From the NCBI GenBank assembly GCA_000733415.1, contig KL662191.1, positions 99,731-163,730 of the forward strand: DNA of 64,000 bases. Reading direction: 5' to 3'. The notes beneath the pieces were generated by a model that saw nothing but the letters and a program-made list of their open reading frames with translations, did no database searches and was not told the DNA's origin. The number at the start of each line of letters is the position of its first letter. The stretch's first letter is position 1. A program made the translations under genes and the position numbers. Below are positions 8,740 through 17,510 of this stretch, in pieces. The stretch is from [Leptolyngbya] sp. JSC-1 (lineage in GTDB: Bacteria; Cyanobacteriota; Cyanobacteriia; Elainellales; Elainellaceae).

Positions 8740-9876
8740 ATGGAACGTCGTAAATTGTTAACTGCGTTAGCTCAAGGGGGAATTGCCGCCACAACCGTCG
8801 GTGTTGTTAGCAGCTGCAACAGCTCCACACCAACAGCTTCAAGCGGCACGGCTACGTCCGATGCTTCACTGCCCACCGTTGAGTGGCAAATGGCGACAAG
8901 CTGGCCGGTTTCCCTCGATACGTTGTTTGGTGGAGCCAAGCTGTTTGCCGATCGGGTAGCAGCAATGACGGGTGGTCGGTTCAAGATTACGGCACGGGCA
9001 GCGGGTGAGCTGGCTCCGGGGCTGGAAGTACTAGATGTCGTTTCTCAAGGCGCTGTGCCCTGCGGCCACTCGGCCTCCTACTACTATGTAGGCAAGAGTG
9101 CGGTGATGGGCTTTGGCTCTAGCTTGCCCTTTGGCTTTAATGCCCAGCAGCAAAATGCCTGGCTGTATGAGGGTGGCGGCTTGAAACGACTGCAAGAAAT
9201 CTATGCCAGTAAATTCAATGTAATTCAGTTCCCAGCGGGCAACACGGGTGCTCAGATGGGCGGTTGGTTTCGCAAAGAAATTGCCCAACTCAGCGATCTG
9301 CAAGGGTTAAAAATGCGGATTCCGGGTCTGGGTGGACAGGTAATGGGCAAGCTAGGCGTGACGGTGCAGACCTTGCCGGGTGGCGAAATTTTTCAGGCCC
9401 TACAAACCGGAGCCATTGATGCGGCAGAGTGGGTCGGCCCCTATGACGATGAAAAGCTGGGATTGAACAAAGTAGCGCAATTCTACTACTATCCCGGCTG
9501 GTGGGAACCGGGCACCACTCTGGAAGTGCAGATCAACCTAAACGAATGGAAAAAGCTGCCGCCTCAGTATCAGGCTGCAATTGAAACGGCGGCCCACGAA
9601 GCCAATATGATTACCCTGTCGCGCTATGAGTCCCAGAACAACGAAGCGCTCCAGCGTTTGATCCAGGGTGGGGTGCAGTTGCGCCGCTACAGCGATGAGA
9701 TCATGACCGCTGCTGAACAAGCTTCGTTTGCTCTCTACGATGAATTTGCGGCCAAAGATGCTGATTTCAAATCCGTATTTGACGAGTGGAAACAGTTCCG
9801 CAACCGGGTTTACGCCTGGAATAAACTCAACGAAGGCAACTTCGAGCAGTTTACCTATTCTCAGTTAAAGACCTAG
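8740..9876 (+). CDS. TRAP transporter solute-binding lipoprotein (DctP/TakP type)
   Basis: Periplasmic receptor of a TRAP transporter, 378 residues. The N-terminus MERRKLLTALAQGG with a hydrophobic stretch and lipobox VVSSC (Cys 27) points to a lipoprotein, possibly exported by Tat. Family signatures are WQMATSWP, MRIPGLGGQVM (ligand carboxylate-binding Arg), GGEIFQALQTGAIDAAEWVGPY and the WWEPGT segment near residue 250, which place it with the TakP-like 2-oxo-monocarboxylate subgroup. No DctQ or DctM membrane subunits are adjacent, so the transporter partners must be encoded elsewhere. The ligand is not determinable from sequence. Confidence 0.9.
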   Translation: MERRKLLTALAQGGIAATTVGVVSSCNSSTPTASSGTATSDASLPTVEWQMATSWPVSLDTLFGGAKLFADRVAAMTGGRFKITARAAGELAPGLEVLDVVSQGAVPCGHSASYYYVGKSAVMGFGSSLPFGFNAQQQNAWLYEGGGLKRLQEIYASKFNVIQFPAGNTGAQMGGWFRKEIAQLSDLQGLKMRIPGLGGQVMGKLGVTVQTLPGGEIFQALQTGAIDAAEWVGPYDDEKLGLNKVAQFYYYPGWWEPGTTLEVQINLNEWKKLPPQYQAAIETAAHEANMITLSRYESQNNEALQRLIQGGVQLRRYSDEIMTAAEQASFALYDEFAAKDADFKSVFDEWKQFRNRVYAWNKLNEGNFEQFTYSQLKT

Positions 9877-9925
9877 ACGAGAAGAAACAGCTCAGCCAAA
9901 CCGGAGTGCAGTTAGCGTTGGATCA

Positions 9926-9968
9926 GCAGGCATCAGGTAACGGGTTGACTGCCGAATCAGATGCCTGC
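9926..9968 (+). terminator. Candidate non-canonical terminator hairpin
   Basis: GCAGGCATC and GATGCCTGC form a perfect 9-bp stem about 50 bases after the TRAP receptor stop, with a 25-nt loop and no T-run. Confidence 0.4.
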
Positions 9969-9984
9969 CAAGCCATGATTGAGC

Positions 9985-10030
9985 CATTACCAAAGCAATT
10001 ACCAAAGCAATTACCAAAGCAATTACCAAT
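9985..10030. repeat. 12-bp tandem repeat, about four units
   Basis: CAATTACCAAAG repeated (first and last units imperfect) in the convergent spacer before the three-gene unknown operon. Confidence 0.9.
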
Positions 10031-10062
10031 CAGCCTACCAACAAGCCTAGCGATCAATCGGT

Positions 10063-10668
10063 TCAACTAGGGTCAATTTGAATGCGGGCGCGTTCCTCAA
10101 TGCGGTAAACAATGCCTTGGGTGGGCTGCACTTCGACCCAATCGGGCACAAAGCCGTTGCAGTCAAAGCTAATCGAAATTGGATCGAGGGGGCAACGGAG
10201 AGTGGCTGGATCGGGATAGGCTACGACAATTTCACCCCGATATCCACTGTAGGTTTCAGTGACGCGGTAGATGCCGGGGCGCAGCAAGGTGGCGGCAAAC
10301 CTATCTTCGGCATTGAGTTCGCGACTGTCGAACTCGTGGCTATCGCAACCCTCACTGCGGCGCAGCACCACCGAATAGCCGCCTACACCCCGTGAGACAT
10401 GAAACACGGCATAACCCGCTACATTGATGCTAAACTCGCTCATCTCACGGGCATTCAGGGCTGCCAAATCAATGTTCACCTGCGTTGCCGTTGAGCATTC
10501 ATCAACGGTCAGCACCAGTTTGGCCACGGCTTGGCCGTCCCGCAACACAGTGCCTTGATATTCACCCGGTTGATCAAATCGATGCACAACCATTCCCAAC
10601 ATCGACAAAGCACCACTATCAATGCTGGTCCCTGTAAATAATCGCTGATTGATTATGGCTTTCATCAT
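10063..10668 (-). CDS. Unknown protein, third gene of coupled operon
   Basis: I do not recognise a family. The product has 201 residues, no signal peptide and no membrane segment, and is predicted by eye to be mostly beta: alternating hydrophobic strands such as YAVFHVSRGVGGYSVVLRR and PGIYRVTETYSGYRGEIVVA. Two Cys sit in RCPLDPISISFDCNG near residue 170. The LRPGIYRVTET segment resembles the sandwich domains that deliver or decorate other proteins, but this is weak. Its ATG overlaps the previous gene's TAA (TAATG), so translation is coupled. A function shared with the two upstream genes is inferred from that linkage only. Confidence 0.75.
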   Translation of the reverse strand: MMKAIINQRLFTGTSIDSGALSMLGMVVHRFDQPGEYQGTVLRDGQAVAKLVLTVDECSTATQVNIDLAALNAREMSEFSINVAGYAVFHVSRGVGGYSVVLRRSEGCDSHEFDSRELNAEDRFAATLLRPGIYRVTETYSGYRGEIVVAYPDPATLRCPLDPISISFDCNGFVPDWVEVQPTQGIVYRIEERARIQIDPS

Positions 10669-11612
10669 TACGCTCCTACATTCGCTGACAAAATCATCTC
10701 TACATCGTTCACTTTTACGGCAAAGTCGCGGACCGGGATCTTGACTGGGATCAGCGTCAGGGCACCCGTAGGCGGTGAGATTAGCTGTTCGCTCAGGATA
10801 GGCAGCGGGTCTTCAAATTCATGCAGTGGATATTGGTTGGCAAAATAGTCAGCAATAAACTGGGCAATCGCGTTTAGTAAACCGAGGCTAACGCCGAGCA
10901 AATTCGATAGCCACTCGCCAATATCGTCAGGTAAATCCAGAATGGCGCGAACTAGGTCAATAATCGGTCCCAAAATTGCCAGAATCAAATCCTTCGCCCA
11001 GCCCGGTAACGGTCCCAGCAAACTGTTCAAGGCGGCTTTCACGGCATTTTCCAACAGATCGCCAACCGTATCGGCAAGATCGAGCGGATCCAGATCGAGC
11101 GTGATCGGATCGATAAAAATCTGCCATTTGTTCGGAATCGCCGGGTCTCGCTCTTCCGCCTCTAGGTCTGACATGCTAGGGGTACGAGCCGGATCGACGC
11201 GATACTTTGTCAATAGCCGCGCCGTTGCCGACACTTCCGAGGTAATGCCACTCAGGGGCAGAGTAATGCCGATATCAGGATTGGCACTAAAAATACAGAG
11301 GCGAGGTGCTCGCAACAAACAGCCCCCGAAGGGATTGGGAATAATGCAAAATCCGCCAATGCAAATCTCGGGAATATCAAAGCCAATTCCCGCTTCTAAC
11401 GTGTCCCACTTGATGTCGAGTTCGCTAATACTAACGCTGTTGTTGTCCCGCAGGTCAACCATACCGCCTTCTAGATGGGCCGCAACCGCATAGCTGGCCG
11501 TAAATCCACCAAAATTGGCGCTGTCGCTTCTAGCAAAGCTGAAGTTGTCGCGCACGATTGTGAAAAGCTGACGAAATGTATTCTCTGACGCTGCAATCGT
11601 TAAATCACTCAT
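10668..11612 (-). CDS. Unknown protein, second gene of coupled operon, TULIP-like pattern
   Basis: No family recognised. 314 residues, no signal peptide. The N-terminal half has long alternating strands (SISELDIKWDTLEAGIGFDI; ITSEVSATARLL) and a Cys-Gly rich insert, CIGGFCIIPNPFGGC. The middle (about residues 180-270) is a series of amphipathic helices (LLENAVKAALNSLL, WAKDLILAILGPIIDLVRAIL). The chain ends with a strand-like VRDFAVKVNDVEMILSANVG. Helices followed by a terminal 'D-x-x-L-x-L-x-A' strand recall TULIP-fold lipid-binding proteins, which is inference. It overlaps the upstream gene by ATGA and the downstream gene by TAATG, both signs of coupled translation. Confidence 0.75.
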   Translation of the reverse strand: MSDLTIAASENTFRQLFTIVRDNFSFARSDSANFGGFTASYAVAAHLEGGMVDLRDNNSVSISELDIKWDTLEAGIGFDIPEICIGGFCIIPNPFGGCLLRAPRLCIFSANPDIGITLPLSGITSEVSATARLLTKYRVDPARTPSMSDLEAEERDPAIPNKWQIFIDPITLDLDPLDLADTVGDLLENAVKAALNSLLGPLPGWAKDLILAILGPIIDLVRAILDLPDDIGEWLSNLLGVSLGLLNAIAQFIADYFANQYPLHEFEDPLPILSEQLISPPTGALTLIPVKIPVRDFAVKVNDVEMILSANVGA

Positions 11613-12484
11613 GGCATCACCTGCAAATCTACAAATAGCTTGAGTTGGTCATCTTCGATCGCCGGATTATGGGGAATCGCTGGCGGTTTGGGCATGATCA
11701 GGGGCATGATGGTTCCGGGGAGATTGTTCAGTGTGGTCAGCAAATCCAGCACTAGTTCTTTCGCTGCTGTATTCACCCGCGGCAAAATCACCAACTGCAG
11801 CAGCAATTCCAAATAGCATTCGATGTTGCGTTCCAATCCCTCTGGCTTGACATCGACAATCTCTAGAGCGTCTACCTTCGCCAGCAGGCGCTGCTCAGAG
11901 CCAGACAGCACAACTTCCACATGCCCAACCACAAACAAATCCAGGCAGAAGCAGTTGAGTTTGCGGCTTGGCAGCACCACGACTGGATTCCGTTGCGCGG
12001 CCAAACTCGTTGTATTGGTTTGATCAGGACGGACTGCATCCAAAAAGTCTTTTTCGGGGCAGCCCAACCCACCGCAAACCGATGCCCGAATGGCAAACCG
12101 CTGTTCCTTTAGGGGGGTCTCTAGTTCAGGCGGCAGCTCAAACAATCGGCCTGGATGCAAATCTAGCTCTGCTTTGACGAGCTGAACGCAAAAATTCAAC
12201 CCAACCTGTACGCCATAGCTAGTGCGGGCACCCAAAACCGGCAGCGGATCTTCGATCGTGAAGATGGGATTGGGGCGTCCGCCATTTTTCTTGTTGGCAA
12301 AAAACGAATCATTAATAGAGGAGTCGAAATCAACCGGAACACACCAGAGGGCGCGATTAGAAGCCACCGCAGCTGTGGCGTAGTTGAACAACGAGGGACG
12401 TTTTCGCATGATGTGTCGGACAACCCGGTTGACGCCTGCTTCATTGACTGAACCATAAAGGTCAGAATTATCTGTAAATGCCAT
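11609..12484 (-). CDS. Unknown protein, first gene of coupled operon, TULIP-like pattern
   Basis: No family recognised. 291 residues, preceded by a strong ribosome site (AAGGAG, 5 bases before the ATG), unlike the next two genes, which rely on coupling. It begins with a helix (NEAGVNRVVRHIMRKRPSLF), has strand-rich segments (GVQVGLNFCVQLVKAELDLH; LNCFCLDLFVVGHVEVVLSG) and a Cys pair in SVCGGLGCPEKDF. It ends with proline-rich turns and a terminal strand IEDDQLKLFVDLQV. The terminal strand and overall plan parallel the second gene, suggesting that the two are distant paralogues, possibly TULIP-like. No signal peptide, so a cytoplasmic location or non-classical export is likely. Confidence 0.75.
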   Translation of the reverse strand: MAFTDNSDLYGSVNEAGVNRVVRHIMRKRPSLFNYATAAVASNRALWCVPVDFDSSINDSFFANKKNGGRPNPIFTIEDPLPVLGARTSYGVQVGLNFCVQLVKAELDLHPGRLFELPPELETPLKEQRFAIRASVCGGLGCPEKDFLDAVRPDQTNTTSLAAQRNPVVVLPSRKLNCFCLDLFVVGHVEVVLSGSEQRLLAKVDALEIVDVKPEGLERNIECYLELLLQLVILPRVNTAAKELVLDLLTTLNNLPGTIMPLIMPKPPAIPHNPAIEDDQLKLFVDLQVMP

Positions 12485-12695
12485 AAATCTCCTTGCACAA
12501 TTTGCGTGAACAGCAAGTTAGTCAGCAAACAGAAACGAAATCTCAAATGCATCATTCACCCATCTATTCACTGTGGGTTGCTAGTCATGCCTCAAGTAAG
12601 AACCACAAAGGATTCCCCCTCCACCTCCGGCACCTCCCCTTGGCACAGAGAGGATGGATGGGGTCCGAATCTGTAGCCAAACTTTAGAGAATTGA

Positions 12696-12807
12696 TACAG
12701 CCTTTTTCAGGCTAGTGAAGTACGAAAAACGGGATGCAGGGGCAGTGCCCCTGTGTGTGGGCGAAGCTCCCACACCCCCATACCTCACATGAGTGAAAAA
12801 CGCTGTA
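12696..12807 (+). repeat. Structured inverted-repeat element, copy 1 (112 bp)
   Basis: Bounded by 14-bp terminal inverted repeats TACAGCCTTTTTCA / TGAAAAACGCTGTA (13 of 14 pairs). Inside are hairpins AGCCT-TTTTC-AGGCT, CAGGGGC-AGT-GCCCCTG and GTGTGGG-(7 nt)-CCCACAC. A second copy lies about 40 kb away in the opposite orientation. No transposase is encoded, so it looks like a MITE or REP-like element. Confidence 0.85.
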
Positions 12808-13085
12808 TGAGTTTTTAACTGGGTTGAATGATGTCTTGATGCTGAAATGCAAAATTGAAATTCAAGCGCGGTTGATGCATTGATTCAATATTATGTTGAT
12901 AGGAAAATGATAGTCATAGCATAGTCATAACAACGTGCAGCGATTTACCGTAACTCAATGCATTTCCTGACTGGTGTATTCACTTTAAGCAACTTGATCA
13001 ATAGCCGGCATTACCCAGATGGGTACTTATCCATCTCGTTGGAAAGTAAACATGGGGCAACATTAAAAACTTATAAATCTGCTTC
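12808..13085. other. Noncoding stretch before GT39 gene end
   Basis: A+T-richer spacer with short inverted patches (for example ATAGTCATAGCATAGTCATAA, a direct repeat of ATAGTCATA). No gene is seen. Together with the element and about 210 bases upstream of it, it makes a 600-base gap. Confidence 0.5.
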
Positions 13086-14687
13086 CTATTGCTTCGCCAG
13101 CCACAGACGGTTTTCTACTTCGGTTGGGTCTGCCCGATCTTCGTAAGCCACACTCAGCTTGTAGCCGCGCCGCGTCAGGATTTTTTGTAGTTGCTCCGAT
13201 GGATTGAGCAGATAAACCGGATCATAATCCGGCGCGATTTTCAGTTTTCTTGGTTCGGTGACCACTAATTGCAGCTTCACGTCTGGCTCTAGCCACGCAC
13301 TAAAGGCCAGCGTGTCCGTCACTGGACCATCGCTAACTACAAGCGGGTTTGCTGCCTGATTGATCAGCTCAGCAACCGGGGGATAGTAGCTGCTGCGGGG
13401 TACACTTTTATTCCACCAAACGACGGCTTGGGAACTGGCCATACAGGCCGCCAATCCTCCGGCCACTAACACCACCATAAACCCGCGCCAAAGCTGCTGC
13501 CGCCAAGTTTTTGCCCACACCGCCTGCGTCGCAAATACATAGGCATAGGCGATCTGAATCCCCAGGAAGCAAGGAAACAGATAGCGAATTCGCAGCGAAC
13601 GCCGCCCGCCCAAAATCAAATCTGGTACAGCTAACACCGTAAACGTAACGCCAATCAACAGCAGCACAAACAGCCAAGCTCGCTTGGGCGCAGAACGATA
13701 AAATACATAAAGCGCAATCAGCGTGATGATGACTAGGAAAATATTCGCTCCACCCAACTCACGACTCAAAAACGCCAAATTGAGATTAAGAAACCAACGA
13801 TCGAAAATATAGCTGGAAGAATAACCATCGTTGAGGGAAATTGTAGACTGTTGGACCTTTTGCCAATTGCGGACCAGAATCAGCAGCCACGGCACTAGAC
13901 TGAGACTACCAGCCCCAGCTGCAATTAAATAGGTTCGTTTCATCGGCCATTGCTCGGTCAAGAAAACATATAAACCTTGAGCCATCACAACTAGGCCAAA
14001 CAAAAGCTGGGTATACAGTCCGGCAGCTACCGTGAGGCCATAGGCAATCCAATTTCGGCGGATGTTTGTTCGCAGCGTTCGCAGCAGCACCGCACTCGAC
14101 AGTAAAACCAGCACCGACAACAGACTATAGGGTCGGGCTTCTTGAGCATAGAGCACATGCACCGGCGTCACGGCTACCAACCCCATGGCAATCCAGCCGA
14201 CGATAGGCGCACCAAATAGTTCGCAGCAGAGCCAGTAGAGGCAGGGCAACACCAGCACACTAAACAGCGCTGTCAGAAACCGCATCGCAGCCACCGAATG
14301 ACCAACTAGTCCAACCCAAGCCCGCGCCAGCAAAAAATACAGCGGCGTGTGTTCAGCGGTTCCTGTGAGGGCGTTCCAAGTGTCATCCCAGCCCCTTTCT
14401 GGACTGAGCTGCTGAAACTGGTGGAGTTGGGCCGCCGTAATCACATCGCCAGTAAACAGCGTCTCAATCAGTTCGGTTTTGGTATAGCCCAGTGTCCGCA
14501 GGGATGAGTTGGTTTCGTCGATCCAGTAGACCTTTTTATCGAGGTTATAGAAGCGAAAGAACACGCCCAGTGCGATTAACACCATCACGCTGTACTTGAG
14601 CCAGCGCGGTAGCGAGCGTCGTTTTTCCCGGTCTAGGTTTTCTGGCTCTAACGGTGCGTCTGCCCCCAGTCCAACCTCACTGTTCAT
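13086..14687 (-). CDS. Glycosyltransferase family 39-like integral membrane protein
   Basis: Polytopic GT-C fold protein of the PMT/ArnT-like class with about 10-12 hydrophobic segments. Signatures are the acidic pair in the first periplasmic loop (YWIDETNSS), GTAEHTPLYFLLARAW and YAQEARPYSLL. The soluble C-terminal tail includes YKLSVAYEDRADPTEVE. Expected to transfer a sugar from a polyprenyl-phosphate donor on the outer face of the inner membrane; acceptor unknown. I chose the ATG giving MNSEVGLGADAP. An ATG 21 codons upstream and a TTG beyond it are in frame. It is divergent from another polytopic protein gene, with a 200-base shared spacer. Confidence 0.85.
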   Translation of the reverse strand: MNSEVGLGADAPLEPENLDREKRRSLPRWLKYSVMVLIALGVFFRFYNLDKKVYWIDETNSSLRTLGYTKTELIETLFTGDVITAAQLHQFQQLSPERGWDDTWNALTGTAEHTPLYFLLARAWVGLVGHSVAAMRFLTALFSVLVLPCLYWLCCELFGAPIVGWIAMGLVAVTPVHVLYAQEARPYSLLSVLVLLSSAVLLRTLRTNIRRNWIAYGLTVAAGLYTQLLFGLVVMAQGLYVFLTEQWPMKRTYLIAAGAGSLSLVPWLLILVRNWQKVQQSTISLNDGYSSSYIFDRWFLNLNLAFLSRELGGANIFLVIITLIALYVFYRSAPKRAWLFVLLLIGVTFTVLAVPDLILGGRRSLRIRYLFPCFLGIQIAYAYVFATQAVWAKTWRQQLWRGFMVVLVAGGLAACMASSQAVVWWNKSVPRSSYYPPVAELINQAANPLVVSDGPVTDTLAFSAWLEPDVKLQLVVTEPRKLKIAPDYDPVYLLNPSEQLQKILTRRGYKLSVAYEDRADPTEVENRLWLAKQ

Positions 14688-14892
14688 ACCGCCAAACTCG
14701 TTTAAGACGATCGGATAAAGTCCACAAAAGTTTACAGGATTAAGGGACATTTTGCCTGCCAAGTTTTAAGTTTTGTGGCTTACAGCGGTTGAGATTTAAT
14801 CGTTTGACCGGCAACCCTTTTACAATTCAGAGCTTACAATTTCTGCCTATTCCTTAGCCTTTCACTTAGCCCTGAATCAGCCTCCTTAGACG

Positions 14893-16680
14893 ATGCTCAG
14901 CAAACGATTGTACGCCACTTTATTTCCCGGATTAGTTTCTGATTCAGTTTCTGGATTAGCTTCTAGATCATGGCCTAGCTCGCGCCAGCAACTGCGATTT
15001 TGGTTAGGGGCCAGTCTGCTTGTGGCCGCGGGGTATGGAATCTGGGGCTGTCAAACAGCTTGGTGGGGACAATATGTGGTGCAAGACGACGCCCGACAGC
15101 ATTTGTTTTGGCTGCGGCAGTTTCTGGATCCAGAGCTGTTTCCCCAGGATCTGATTGCCGATTATTTCCAGTCGGTTGCGCCCTGGGGCTACACCCTGTT
15201 CTACCGCATGTTTGCAGCCGTGGGGATTGATCCAATCTGGCTCGGTAAAGGCTTGCCGCTGGTTTTAGGGGTGCTGGCCACACTATACGGGTTTCGAGTC
15301 TGTATGCAGCTACTGCCCATGCCGTTCACGGGCTTTCTGGCGGCAGTGCTGCTGAATCAGGTGTTTTGGAGCCACGACGATTTGGCATCTGCAACCCCCA
15401 GAGCCTTTATGCCGCTGTTTTTTCTAGCCTTTCTCGACTATCTGATGCGGCGGGCGCTGTGGCCCTGCTTGGTGACGATTGGGCTGGAAGGGTTATTTTA
15501 TCCCCAGTATGTACTGGTATTCGCCGGAATTCTTTGTTTACAACCCCTACGCTGGCAAAATGGCCTGAGGTTGACTCAGAGCCGCCCGGAGTACCGATTC
15601 TGTTTAGCGGGTTTGCTAACCGCAATCTTGGTGCTGCTGCCCTATGGGCTGACTACATCACCGTATGGTCCTGTGATCACAGCTGCCGTTGCCAAACAGC
15701 TTCCCGATTTTGCTCCAGACGGACGCGGGCGCTTTTTTCTGTCTGACCCTTGGATGTTTTGGCTATCGGGCAACCGCAGTGGCATTTTTCCCACCCTAAA
15801 GCCGCCCTTGCTAGGATTGGGGCTATTGCTACCAGTCATGCTGGGACTGGCCCACCTCTCTAAATTCATGCGCCAGCAACTGCGACCAACTCGCCATATC
15901 ACAGCCAATCTGTGGGTGCTGGTACACATCGTGATAGTGGCTCTGATGCTGTTTGGGGTAGCCCATCTGCTGCTGTTTTACCTGCATCTACCCAGCCGCT
16001 ACACGGCCTACACACTGCGATTGGTGCTGGTGTTTGCCACCGCTATTAACCTGACCCTATGCTTAGAAGCTGGCTTACGCTGGCTCCAGCAATACCCAGT
16101 TTCCTGGCCTCGTCAGATGCTAGTTTGGGGTCTAATCCTGGCGTTCGGTGGCCTGCTGTGGCTCTACCCAACCTATGCCGAAAATTTTCCCCATACGGGT
16201 TACAGAACGGGTACTGCCAAGGCCCTGTATCAGTTTTTGGCACAGCAACCCAAAGATAGCCTGGTGGCCTCCCTGTTGAAAGAAGCCGACAATCTACCCA
16301 CCTTTGCCCAACGCTCGGTATTCGTTGCGCCCGAATATGCCATTCCTTACCACATCGGCTATGCCACTCAATTTCGTCAGCGAGCCATCGATTTGATTCA
16401 AGCCCAATACACCTCCGACCTAGCTACTCTGCGATGGTTTATCGAGACCTCTGGCGTCGATTTTTGGCTGGTCGATGCCAACTCCTTTAATCCTGCTGCT
16501 CTACCACAGTGGATTCGCCAATACCCGCGAGCGCTGCAAGCCGCCTTAGACAACCTGAAGCACGCCCCGCCCCTAGTGCAGCAACGCCTCAACGCTTGCA
16601 CAGTTTTACAAGAACGAGATTTACAGCTGTTACAAGCAGCCTGTTTGCTAGAGCCGCATAATGAGTACAATACTGAGTGA
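14893..16680 (+). CDS. Polytopic membrane protein, GT-C-like, unknown substrate
   Basis: 595 residues with roughly a dozen hydrophobic spans, the first at about residues 35-52. After it comes the acidic motif VVQDDARQHLFWLRQF, in the position where GT-C glycosyltransferases carry their catalytic acidic residues, then a YTLFYRMFAAVGIDP loop. Another conserved-looking loop is WSHDDLASATPRAFMPL. The last 170 residues are soluble (FAQRSVFVAPEYAIPYH; DFWLVDANSF), like the periplasmic C-terminal domain of such enzymes. I do not recognise a named family. Placement opposite a GT39 gene suggests a shared role in cell-surface glycan assembly, which is inference. Confidence 0.8.
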   Translation: MLSKRLYATLFPGLVSDSVSGLASRSWPSSRQQLRFWLGASLLVAAGYGIWGCQTAWWGQYVVQDDARQHLFWLRQFLDPELFPQDLIADYFQSVAPWGYTLFYRMFAAVGIDPIWLGKGLPLVLGVLATLYGFRVCMQLLPMPFTGFLAAVLLNQVFWSHDDLASATPRAFMPLFFLAFLDYLMRRALWPCLVTIGLEGLFYPQYVLVFAGILCLQPLRWQNGLRLTQSRPEYRFCLAGLLTAILVLLPYGLTTSPYGPVITAAVAKQLPDFAPDGRGRFFLSDPWMFWLSGNRSGIFPTLKPPLLGLGLLLPVMLGLAHLSKFMRQQLRPTRHITANLWVLVHIVIVALMLFGVAHLLLFYLHLPSRYTAYTLRLVLVFATAINLTLCLEAGLRWLQQYPVSWPRQMLVWGLILAFGGLLWLYPTYAENFPHTGYRTGTAKALYQFLAQQPKDSLVASLLKEADNLPTFAQRSVFVAPEYAIPYHIGYATQFRQRAIDLIQAQYTSDLATLRWFIETSGVDFWLVDANSFNPAALPQWIRQYPRALQAALDNLKHAPPLVQQRLNACTVLQERDLQLLQAACLLEPHNEYNTE

Positions 16681-16770
16681 ATTTGCCTAATCTTGTGAGC
16701 GATATCTTGAGCGATAAGCTCCCTCAAAATTATCCGGCTAAGCTGATTCAGCTCTAGGCGAACCAAGGCC

Positions 16771-17355
16771 ATGCCCCAAACACCAATCTCCACAACCCAT
16801 TACTTCACATTCGAGGAATACCTTGCCTACGACGATGGCACCGAGCGGCGATACGAACTAGTAGATGGAGAGTTGCTAAAAATGCCTCCAGAGAGTGATG
16901 ACAATAATGACATCGCTAAACGGGTGTTTGTAGAACTGCTGAAACATGTTCCGGTTAACCGAATTGGCTATAAAGACACCGAAATCGAGGTGAGCGGACG
17001 ACGAGCCAAGTGTCGTTTGCCGGATCTGCTGGTTCATACCGAAGAATCAAAAGCCGCTTTGGCTGGAGCCACCCGGGCCACCCTCACCCGCGACATGCCG
17101 CCCCCAGCTCTAGTGATCGAGATTGTTTCCCCCGGTGCTGTCAACCGCTCTCGCGACTACCGCCACAAACACACTGAATACGCAGCCCGAGGCATCGCCG
17201 AGTATTGGATCGTTGACCCGGAATTGCAACAAGTCACAGTTTGTCAGTGGAATGACGGCCAGTACGAAGATACCGTGATTATGGCAGACCAACGGATCGC
17301 ATCCAGTATCATTCCAGCATGGACACTAACGGCCAATCAAATTTTTGCCAGCTAA
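16771..17355 (+). CDS. Uma2 family (DUF820) PD-(D/E)XK nuclease-like protein
   Basis: 194-residue member of the very abundant cyanobacterial Uma2 family. Conserved features are the N-terminal TFEEYLAYDDGTERRYELVD, the catalytic-type acidic residues in RLPDLLV and PALVIEIVSP, and the DYRHKHTEYAARGIAEYWIVDP block, which holds the lysine of the nuclease core. The length is normal and the frame intact, unlike the second Uma2 gene of this window. The biological role of the family is not established; it is unrelated to its neighbours. Confidence 0.92.
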   Translation: MPQTPISTTHYFTFEEYLAYDDGTERRYELVDGELLKMPPESDDNNDIAKRVFVELLKHVPVNRIGYKDTEIEVSGRRAKCRLPDLLVHTEESKAALAGATRATLTRDMPPPALVIEIVSPGAVNRSRDYRHKHTEYAARGIAEYWIVDPELQQVTVCQWNDGQYEDTVIMADQRIASSIIPAWTLTANQIFAS

Positions 17356-17510
17356 GTCATTGACAGGCTCTACAAAACCGAGGCGATGCAGCTATTACAG
17401 CAGCCTAATGATTCAATTTTGTGATTCAATTTTGCACTGGCACTGCCTGCATCCTGATCCCGCATCCTTTATTCTTAAAGAAGGTTAAGCAGCAATCGCT
17501 TTTTGAGTGC

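Noticed and set aside
10063..12484. Three-gene operon as phage tail or contractile injection genes
   Set aside because: No tail sheath, tube, baseplate or AAA+ ATPase neighbours and no phage-like motifs.
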